Source of the DNA: an uncultured Alphaproteobacteria bacterium
GTDB lineage: Bacteria; Pseudomonadota; Alphaproteobacteria; Rhodobacterales; Rhodobacteraceae
Assembly (NCBI GenBank): GCA_902530595.1
Contig: CACAAX010000015.1
Span: 1 to 37,315 of the forward strand
DNA length: 37,315 bases
Reading direction: 5' to 3'
Below are positions 16,399 to 22,721 of the stretch, in pieces. The notes below the pieces were generated by a model. The model saw only the letters and a list, made by a program, of their open reading frames with translations. It ran no database searches and was not told the DNA's origin. The first letter of the stretch is position 1. Each line of letters opens with the position of its first letter. The translations under genes and the position numbers were made by a program.

Positions 16399-16737
16399 AT
16401 GAATTTAAGAATACCACCGAGGGTAACTGACAGAGCCTTTAGAAAAATAGCAAATTCTTGTGAAAGCAAGACATTAAGAGTCGCTGTTAAAGGTGGTGGA
16501 TGCTCGGGATTTCAATACATTTTCAATATTGTTGATGATGTTAATGAAAACGACCAAGTTTTCCAAAAAGAGGAAAGTAGAGTCATCATAGATAACACTT
16601 CTCTACAATTTTTAGAAGGTGCAGAAATTGATTACTGTGAAGAGCTTATAGGTTCAAGCTTCAAAATTAATAATCCTAATGCAACCTCGTCATGTGGATG
16701 TGGTACAAGCTTTTCCTTCTCCCCTTCATTCAAATAG
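16399..16737 (+). CDS. erpA: A-type iron-sulfur carrier (ErpA/IscA family)
   Basis: Small protein that carries and delivers Fe-S clusters to apoproteins. It is 112 residues. The three cluster-binding Cys are C35 (GGGCSGFQYIF), C99 and C101 (SSCGCGTSF). No signal sequence. The gene is divergent from dgt and followed by xthA after eight bases; this arrangement is conserved in alphaproteobacteria, where the gene is normally called erpA. Sequence alone does not separate ErpA from IscA securely, but no isc/suf genes are next to it, which favours ErpA. Confidence 0.9.
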   Translation: MNLRIPPRVTDRAFRKIANSCESKTLRVAVKGGGCSGFQYIFNIVDDVNENDQVFQKEESRVIIDNTSLQFLEGAEIDYCEELIGSSFKINNPNATSSCGCGTSFSFSPSFK

Positions 16738-16745
16738 ATTAGCGG

Positions 16746-17519
16746 ATGAAAATAGTCACCTTTAATGTTAATGGTGTGCGAGCAAGGATTGATACACTAA
16801 TTGAGTGGTTAAAAGAAACCAACCCCGATGTTGTAGCCCTTCAAGAGATAAAAATTCAGGATGCAGACTTTCCCAGATCTGCCTTTGAAAAGCTTGGTTA
16901 TAATTGTTACCTTAACGGCCAAAAGTCATTTAATGGAGTCGCGATCCTTACAAAAGGTGAGGCTAAATTATCAAATAGGATTTTACCAGGTGATAGTGAC
17001 GATAAACAATCACGTTTTATTGAAGCCTACTACCAAGAAAAGAGATTCGTATGTATTTATCTGCCGAATGGAAACCCAAAAGGAACAGAAAAGTTTGAGT
17101 ATAAATTAAAATGGATGGATAGACTGAATCAATATTGTAAAAAAGCTCTTATGTCCGAAGAAGAGATTATTGTTCTTGGAGATTTTAATGTAATTCCTCA
17201 ATATATTGATTGTAAGTACCCTGATCAGTGGACACAAGATGCGTTATTTGACTCTCAAGTTAGAGCTAAATTTAATTACCTTCTCAATTTAGGCTACCTA
17301 GATTCAATAAGGATATTAAATGAAACTGACACAATATTCACTCAGTGGGATTATAGAAATCGAGCATGGGAGGAAAATAATGGCGTTAGAATTGACCATA
17401 TAATTTTGAGCCCTAATGCAGCTGACAAACTGGAGAAAAGCTGGATTGAAACATCTTTGAGGAACCAAGAAAAACCGTCAGACCATGTTCCTGTCTGGAT
17501 TTCACTTAGTGAGAAATAA
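16746..17519 (+). CDS. xthA: Exodeoxyribonuclease III
   Basis: AP endonuclease and 3'-5' exonuclease of base-excision repair, 257 residues. Catalytic residues are visible: N7 in KIVTFNVNGVRAR, E34 in ALQEIKIQD, D/N in VLGDFNVIP, and the D-H pairs in RIDHIILSP and PSDHVPVW. It is co-directional with erpA (eight-base gap). Its stop is one base away from the convergent monooxygenase gene, so transcripts must overlap or terminate inside the neighbour. Confidence 0.96.
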   Translation: MKIVTFNVNGVRARIDTLIEWLKETNPDVVALQEIKIQDADFPRSAFEKLGYNCYLNGQKSFNGVAILTKGEAKLSNRILPGDSDDKQSRFIEAYYQEKRFVCIYLPNGNPKGTEKFEYKLKWMDRLNQYCKKALMSEEEIIVLGDFNVIPQYIDCKYPDQWTQDALFDSQVRAKFNYLLNLGYLDSIRILNETDTIFTQWDYRNRAWEENNGVRIDHIILSPNAADKLEKSWIETSLRNQEKPSDHVPVWISLSEK

Positions 17520-17520
17520 G

Positions 17521-18717
17521 TCAACCTTTGTAATTATAAATCCAATCGAGCCTCTTAAAAAACAAGTTTGGGGAAAATCTAGTTAGACACCGCAGAAAAA
17601 CAAAAAGAATCTTTCTCAACACTCGTTGTTCCACATGATATACCTTCTCATTCAGCCTAGAAATTTGATCCAATTGATGTATTCTCCTTATTCTCTTTTT
17701 AGAGTAATTGTTCAGTGCCTTATTTATATCTAAGGGGAACTCCTTTATGCAATTTGCTAACTCCAAACAGTCCTCTAAAGCCTTATTGGCTCCCTGAGCC
17801 ATGTAAGGAAGCATGCTTAGAGCAGCATCCCCTACCATAACGACATTTTTTGTGTGAATTACAGTGGGTATTCCACTCTCAATAATAGGCCACCTGTAAA
17901 TCTGTTGAACATCAGGGAGACAAGTTTTAAGGGTCTCATTTAATTCGAAATCATTTAAAAATTGCTGCTTAGCTACCTTTTCCTTCCAGTTATTAATCGT
18001 CTGTCCTTTTTCTCTTTTACAGAAAACAAAATTTATCATTCCATTATTTCCAGTTGGATAAGTTACAAAATGTCTGCCTCTACCAAAAAATAGATTAATG
18101 TTATTTTTGGAAAAAATAGGTGGCAAATTTTTTTTACTCAATACAAACCGGTAAGCAGTTTGCGAAATGGTACGAGTATTGGTCGCTTTAAAGATATTTT
18201 TTTTCCATATAGAGCCAACCCCATCTGCGACAATAATGAGGTCTTTTTTAATTTTCTTCCCATTGTACGATATGTATATATTTCGTTTATCTTCTGAAAC
18301 TAAGGGAAGTGCTCTAGAACCAAAGCTAACCTTTATTTCTTCTTCTCTAACTTTTTCAAACAAAATTTTTATGAGAAATGATCTATGTAAAGTAATGAAA
18401 GATCTGCCGTAGCGAGATTTTAATCTGTCTAGAATTTCTAAACTACCGATACTTTGAAAGTCAGTTTCATCAAATAAACACAAATTGTTAGGCTTTAAAC
18501 CAGCTTCAACCACCAATTTACCAAGGTTTAGCTTCTCTAGAACAAATAAGCCATTAGAGGTAAGCTGAATACCGGCTCCTTCACTTTCCACTAACTTATC
18601 TTTTTCAAATATAGTTACGTCGCAACCGAGCTGCTTCAAAAACAACGCGGAGCATAAGCCGGACACGCCTCCCCCGATAATTGCTACTTTAAAACTTTTT
18701 GATTTGTTGAGACCCAA
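17521..18717 (-). CDS. FAD-dependent monooxygenase, aromatic hydroxylase type
   Basis: A group A flavoprotein monooxygenase of about 398 residues. The FAD-binding GxGxxG is AIIGGGVSGLCSALFLKQLG at the N-terminus with FEK ending the fold; GAGIQLTSNGLFVLEKL follows as in salicylate hydroxylase-type enzymes; VADGVGS and the second FAD motif GDAALSMLPYMAQGANKALED are near residue 290. The substrate is not predictable; 3-hydroxybenzoate, salicylate or ubiquinone-precursor hydroxylases share this pattern. An open reading from 18786 exists but would overlap the dksA end by 56 bases. A TTG at 18717-18715, behind AGAAGAGAA and 13 bases after the dksA stop, is a better start. Confidence 0.82.
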   Translation of the reverse strand: MGLNKSKSFKVAIIGGGVSGLCSALFLKQLGCDVTIFEKDKLVESEGAGIQLTSNGLFVLEKLNLGKLVVEAGLKPNNLCLFDETDFQSIGSLEILDRLKSRYGRSFITLHRSFLIKILFEKVREEEIKVSFGSRALPLVSEDKRNIYISYNGKKIKKDLIIVADGVGSIWKKNIFKATNTRTISQTAYRFVLSKKNLPPIFSKNNINLFFGRGRHFVTYPTGNNGMINFVFCKREKGQTINNWKEKVAKQQFLNDFELNETLKTCLPDVQQIYRWPIIESGIPTVIHTKNVVMVGDAALSMLPYMAQGANKALEDCLELANCIKEFPLDINKALNNYSKKRIRRIHQLDQISRLNEKVYHVEQRVLRKILFVFLRCLTRFSPNLFFKRLDWIYNYKG

Positions 18718-18730
18718 ATTCTCTTCTAGT

Positions 18731-19168
18731 CTAATCGTCCCTATGATCTCTTTCGCGCCTCTCGTGTCGCTCTTGAGCTTCAACACTTAACGTTGCTATA
18801 GGACGCGCATCCAACCTTTTTAAAGATATAGGTTCGCCGGTTTCGTCGCAATAGCCATAAGAACCTTCATCTATTCTTCTTAAAGCAGCATCAATTTTAG
18901 AAATAAGCTTTCTCTGTCTATCTCTAGTTCTTAGCTCCAACGCCCTATCTGTTTCTTCTGAAGCCCTGTCAGCAACATCTGGAATATTTCTTGTCTCCTC
19001 TTTCATTCCTTTAATCGTATCTTTACTCTCAGAAAGTATCGACTTTTTCCAATCAAGGAGTTTGTTTCTAAAATATTCCACTTGATCTTCATTCATGAAA
19101 GGCTCTTCTTCAGATGGCTTATAACCTTCATGTAAAAATTCTTTTGACTTTACGAAATCTAAACCCAT
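18731..19168 (-). CDS. dksA: RNA polymerase-binding transcription factor DksA, Cys-poor form
   Basis: Binds the secondary channel of RNA polymerase and, with ppGpp, controls rRNA and amino-acid promoters. From the ATG at 19168, behind a GGGGGG site, it is 145 residues; an in-frame start at 19240 adds 24 unlikely residues. The coiled-coil tip is intact: D64, D67 and A69 in PDVADRASEE, matching the functional Asp residues of E. coli DksA. The C-terminal zinc-finger region reads GYCDETGEPISLKRLDARPI with only one Cys (C107) of the usual four, so it probably holds no zinc. I recall this Cys-poor form from Rhodobacter relatives. The monooxygenase gene follows after 13 bases. Confidence 0.93.
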   Translation of the reverse strand: MGLDFVKSKEFLHEGYKPSEEEPFMNEDQVEYFRNKLLDWKKSILSESKDTIKGMKEETRNIPDVADRASEETDRALELRTRDRQRKLISKIDAALRRIDEGSYGYCDETGEPISLKRLDARPIATLSVEAQERHERRERDHRDD

Positions 19169-19281
19169 AATCCCCCCAAAAGTATTAGATAAAAATTTAG
19201 CTACTATATATTCGATAATATAAATTTTAGCGTTTGTCACTATAAGATTTAAAAATTTTATTGGATTGGAAAGGAAATTTT

Positions 19282-20130
19282 ATGAAGTTTGAAGGTACAT
19301 CAAAATATATCTCCACAGATGACTTAACTTTGGCTGTTAATGCATCGATAACTCTAGAGCGCCCTCTTTTAGTAAAAGGAGAACCCGGTACAGGAAAAAC
19401 TGAACTTGCAAGACAAATTGCCGAGAGTCTTTCACTTCCAATAATTGAATGGAATATTAAATCTACAACCAAAGCTCAACAGGGACTATATGAGTATGAC
19501 GCCGTAAGCAGATTGAGGGACAGTCAGCTTGGTGATGAACGAGTAAAAAATATAAAAAACTATATTAAAAAGGGAAAAATATGGGAGGCGTTTGAGGCAA
19601 ATAGCAAAGCCGTTCTTTTAATAGATGAAATAGACAAGGCAGACATAGAATTTCCGAATGATCTGCTTCAAGAATTAGACAAAATGGAGTTCTTTGTTTA
19701 TGAAACAGGAGAGACAATTAGTGCAGCTAACCGCCCTATCGTAATAATAACTTCAAATAATGAAAAAGAATTACCGGATGCTTTTTTAAGAAGATGTTTT
19801 TTTCACTTCATAAAGTTTCCTGAAAAAGATATCCTTGAAGAGATAGTCAATGTTCATTTTCCTAAAGTGAAGAAAAACTTGTTAGACGCTGCACTTAATC
19901 AGTTTTTTGAAGTTAGAGAAGTTCCAGGTTTAAAAAAGAAGCCATCTACTTCAGAGATGTTAGACTGGCTGAAACTATTGTTGGTTGAGGAACTTGAGGC
20001 TGATGACCTCAAGATGGATGGCAAAAATATTTTGCCAAAATTACATGGTGCGCTTTTAAAAAACGAACAAGATGTTCATCTTTTTGAAAGACTTGCTTTT
20101 ATGGCCAGAAGGAATAATGAGAGCAATTAA
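19282..20130 (+). CDS. MoxR-type AAA+ ATPase
   Basis: A 282-residue AAA+ ATPase of the MoxR class, probably a chaperone that remodels or inserts cofactors into partner proteins. Walker A is GEPGTGKT (33-40), Walker B is AVLLIDEID (110-118), sensor 1 is ITSNNEKELPDAFLRRC with the arginine-finger region following. An extension from a TTG at 19261 is possible, but ATG 19282 has AAAGGAAA upstream at a proper distance. It is followed five bases later by a 50-residue membrane protein, then a VWA protein and an M48 peptidase. The substrate is unknown; the AAA+/VWA pairing is the typical MoxR arrangement. Confidence 0.92.
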   Translation: MKFEGTSKYISTDDLTLAVNASITLERPLLVKGEPGTGKTELARQIAESLSLPIIEWNIKSTTKAQQGLYEYDAVSRLRDSQLGDERVKNIKNYIKKGKIWEAFEANSKAVLLIDEIDKADIEFPNDLLQELDKMEFFVYETGETISAANRPIVIITSNNEKELPDAFLRRCFFHFIKFPEKDILEEIVNVHFPKVKKNLLDAALNQFFEVREVPGLKKKPSTSEMLDWLKLLLVEELEADDLKMDGKNILPKLHGALLKNEQDVHLFERLAFMARRNNESN

Positions 20131-20135
20131 AGAAA

Positions 20136-20288
20136 ATGTTTTTAATTATAATGACCATAGTTGGCTTTGTATTGGGCATACTGTTAAACCGAAAACGTAA
20201 ACTACTGGATATCTTGCATAGATCCACAGTAATTTCTATAATGTTTTTTGTACTCGGTATCGTCATCGCAATTATTTTTGGTAAGTAG
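20136..20288 (+). CDS. 50-residue double-TM membrane protein in the MoxR-VWA operon
   Basis: A short open frame (ATG 20136, stop TAG 20286-20288) of 50 residues with two hydrophobic segments, about 2-17 (FLIIMTIVGFVLGILL) and 32-48 (VISIMFFVLGIVIAII), joined by a basic loop NRKRKLLDILHRS. This is a plausible helical hairpin in the inner membrane. It begins five bases after the MoxR stop and ends 12 bases before the VWA start, fitting one operon. It may anchor or regulate the complex; that is inference. I recall small hydrophobic proteins in this position in relatives but cannot name a family. Confidence 0.75.
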   Translation: MFLIIMTIVGFVLGILLNRKRKLLDILHRSTVISIMFFVLGIVIAIIFGK

Positions 20289-20300
20289 CAAAGGTGCATC

Positions 20301-21482
20301 ATGTTTTTAAATCTTTTTGACGAAATGAAAAGCGCCAAAATACCCGTTTCGCTTCGGGAATATTTGACGTTTTTAGAAGCATTGACTGCAGGTGTAGCAA
20401 TTTTTGATGTAAACGATTTTTACTATTTAGCCCGCACCTCTCTGGTTAAGGACGAGAGACATATCGATAGATTCGATCAGGTTTTTTCACATGTATTTAA
20501 AGGGCTTGAGGCCATTGAAATGGAAGAAGTATTCAAAAAAATTGAAATTCCAAATGAATGGATAAAAAAACTGGCTGAGAAGACTTTATCTAAGGAGGAA
20601 ATGGAAAAGATAAACAGCTTGGGTAGCTTTGAAAAGCTAATGGAAACATTGAAGAAGCGGTTGGAGGAACAAAAGGATCGCCATCAGGGCGGAAACAAAT
20701 GGATAGGTACGGCGGGTACATCACCCTTTGGGGCCTATGGGTATAATCCAGAGGGAATACTTATTGGACAACATGAAAGTAGGCATAAGCGTGCTGTTAA
20801 GGTCTGGGATAAAAGAGAGTTTAAGAATTTTGATAGTGATATAGAGCTCGGTACTAGAGGAATGAAAATAGCTCTTAAAAGGCTAAGAAGATGGGCAAGA
20901 GATGGTGCAGATGAAGAACTAGATCTTGAGAATACCATAAGCTCCTCGGCAAAAAGTGGTTTTATCGATGTCAGAACTCGACCTGAACGTAGAAATGCTA
21001 TTAAAGTGATAATATTTTTTGATGTTGGTGGATCAATGGACGCCTATATAAGACAGGTCGAAGAATTATTTTCGGCAGCTAGAACAGCATTTAAGCATCT
21101 TGAGTACTATTATTTTCATAATTGTCTCTACGAAGGAGTGTGGAAAAACAATCAAAGGAGGTGGACTGAACAAACGCCCACAACAGAAGTAATGAATACA
21201 TATGGTAAGGATTATCGATGTATATTCGTTGGAGATGCTTCAATGAGCCCTTATGAGATAGAATATCCTGGAGGAGCAAACGAACATTATAATGCTGAGT
21301 CAGGAAGAACATGGCTCGAAAGAGCCATTACGAAATGGCCTAACTATTTATGGATAAACCCAACCAGCAAAGAGCATTGGGAATACACACACTCAACTCA
21401 TATTATAAAAGACATATTTGAAGATAAAATGGTTCCTCTCACCCTTAATGGCTTGAAAGAGGGCATGAGACATCTTTCATAA
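20301..21482 (+). CDS. VWA domain protein, CoxE-like
   Basis: A 393-residue protein with a C-terminal von Willebrand A domain (about 230-390). The metal-ion-dependent adhesion site reads IIFFDVGGSMD (D241, S245), with Gly at the middle Ser position of DxSxS; other site residues may be the Thr in TPTTEVM and the Asp in FVGDASMSP. The N-terminal half is helical and charged (SKEEMEKINSLGSFEKLMET), and ESRHKRAVKVWDKREF is a conserved-looking linker. CoxE-type proteins pair with MoxR ATPases; the pair here is separated only by the 50-residue membrane protein. The protein has no signal peptide, so it acts in the cytoplasm. Precise function unknown. Confidence 0.88.
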   Translation: MFLNLFDEMKSAKIPVSLREYLTFLEALTAGVAIFDVNDFYYLARTSLVKDERHIDRFDQVFSHVFKGLEAIEMEEVFKKIEIPNEWIKKLAEKTLSKEEMEKINSLGSFEKLMETLKKRLEEQKDRHQGGNKWIGTAGTSPFGAYGYNPEGILIGQHESRHKRAVKVWDKREFKNFDSDIELGTRGMKIALKRLRRWARDGADEELDLENTISSSAKSGFIDVRTRPERRNAIKVIIFFDVGGSMDAYIRQVEELFSAARTAFKHLEYYYFHNCLYEGVWKNNQRRWTEQTPTTEVMNTYGKDYRCIFVGDASMSPYEIEYPGGANEHYNAESGRTWLERAITKWPNYLWINPTSKEHWEYTHSTHIIKDIFEDKMVPLTLNGLKEGMRHLS

Positions 21483-21487
21483 TTAAA

Positions 21488-22189
21488 ATGATTACAAAGA
21501 TCCTTCCTATAGTTGTTTTAATATCTGTCTTTTACATAGGATCTATTTATTCATCCAAAAATTTAAGCAAGAAGCTTGAGGAAAAATCGAAAATTTTCCA
21601 TGACCCTGTGATTGACAATTATTTAAAAGCGTTTCAGTCAATACTTGCTTTGGGCAATTTAAGGGTTTTTGTTCTGAATGAGAAACAAATTAATGGTTTA
21701 GTGACGCCTAATGGTAAAATCTATATTACACAGGGCTTTATCAACCAGTACAAGTTAGGCAAGGTTTCAGGAGCTGAACTGACTTCAGTTATCGCACACG
21801 AGCTAGGGCACTTAGCCCTAGGACATACAAAAAAACGTCTGATCACTTTTTCTGCAATAAGTGCAATCTCTATGGTGATCTCCACGATTCTTAGTAGGTT
21901 GTTACCATACGTTGGAGCAATAATTGGGAGATACCTATCTCAAGTCCTCATATCTGGGCTTTCTAGAAAAGATGAATTTGAGGCAGACTCATATGCTGCT
22001 GCTCTACTAATTAGATCCGGAATTGGTACTGCTCCACAAATTAGCCTTCTTAAGAAATTAGAGCAATTAACGGGTATAGTTTCATCTAACGTTACTTGGA
22101 CACTTAGTCATCCTTCTCCTGAGCAAAGAATAAACGCAATCCAAAACCTAGAAGCCTCTTGGATGACTGGAATTAAAGATCAAAATTAA
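21488..22189 (+). CDS. M48 family metallopeptidase, membrane-anchored
   Basis: A 233-residue zinc metalloprotease. Residues 3-20 (TKILPIVVLISVFYIGSI) form an N-terminal anchor. The zinc motif is HELGH (104-108) in SVIAHELGHLALGHTKKR, and the downstream EFEAD motif at 163-167 supplies the third ligand, as in M48. NGLVTPNGKIYITQGFI precedes the motif, as in the family, and 123-157 hold hydrophobic segments that may lie in or on the membrane. It starts six bases after the VWA gene, suggesting a shared operon. Substrate unknown. Its 3' end overlaps the convergent soxG by 17 bases. Confidence 0.92.
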   Translation: MITKILPIVVLISVFYIGSIYSSKNLSKKLEEKSKIFHDPVIDNYLKAFQSILALGNLRVFVLNEKQINGLVTPNGKIYITQGFINQYKLGKVSGAELTSVIAHELGHLALGHTKKRLITFSAISAISMVISTILSRLLPYVGAIIGRYLSQVLISGLSRKDEFEADSYAAALLIRSGIGTAPQISLLKKLEQLTGIVSSNVTWTLSHPSPEQRINAIQNLEASWMTGIKDQN

Positions 22190-22721
22190 TTTCAGTTCCA
22201 CGCCTGTTACATACTTCGAACCAATTAATCATATAATCTTTTTGAGATCTTAAAACCGAAACAAGTATTTCATCTAGCGATTTAAATAAAATATTGATTT
22301 GTATTTCACCCAACCTTGTTCTTAGAAAATTACTTTTGGATATTTTTGATTTTTCTAAGTCTAAAGGAACCCCTTTTCGCAATATATCTAATGCTCTATT
22401 ACCTTTTATTAAAAACCAAACTCTTAGATCCGTTGTGTTTTCAGCAACTCCTGTTGTTAAGTTCATTTGCTTTTGAAATTCTTCAAGCAATGTGTCGTTT
22501 TCTTTTTTTTGATTCAATAATAGATACTCATCATTTGAAACCCAGCAAAGCGTTAAGCCATTACTCTCTATCGCGTTTTGAATTGATGGAAGCTTTACTT
22601 CAATATTTTTTTTTATAACATTAAGGCTTTTTTTATCCCTATGATCTACTCGTATATTCAAGGACTTTATTGATCCAATTAGATAAACGTCTACAAATGT
22701 ATCACCCTTTATTTTATCCAT
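22173..22721 (-). CDS. soxG: Sarcosine oxidase gamma subunit
   Basis: Smallest catalytic-complex subunit, a GcvT-like fold, of heterotetrameric sarcosine oxidase. About 182 residues from ATG 22721; another in-frame ATG at 22745 would add eight residues. I favour 22721 because GAGGG lies upstream and it overlaps the soxA stop by eight bases (ATGGATAA). The sequence TTDLRVWFLIKGNRALDILRKGVPLDL resembles the conserved SoxG segment (R-x-W-x-x-L-x-G-x-x-A-x-x-x-L-x-K-G). SoxG is poorly conserved, so position in the operon carries much of the call. The 3' end overlaps the M48 gene by 17 bases. Confidence 0.85.
   Translation of the reverse strand: MDKIKGDTFVDVYLIGSIKSLNIRVDHRDKKSLNVIKKNIEVKLPSIQNAIESNGLTLCWVSNDEYLLLNQKKENDTLLEEFQKQMNLTTGVAENTTDLRVWFLIKGNRALDILRKGVPLDLEKSKISKSNFLRTRLGEIQINILFKSLDEILVSVLRSQKDYMINWFEVCNRRGTEINFDL

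Noticed and set aside
19207-19222. TATATT-CGAT-AATATA inverted repeat between dksA and the MoxR gene
   Set aside because: Six A/T pairs only; expected by chance in a promoter gap of this composition. No convincing promoter pair was found around it.
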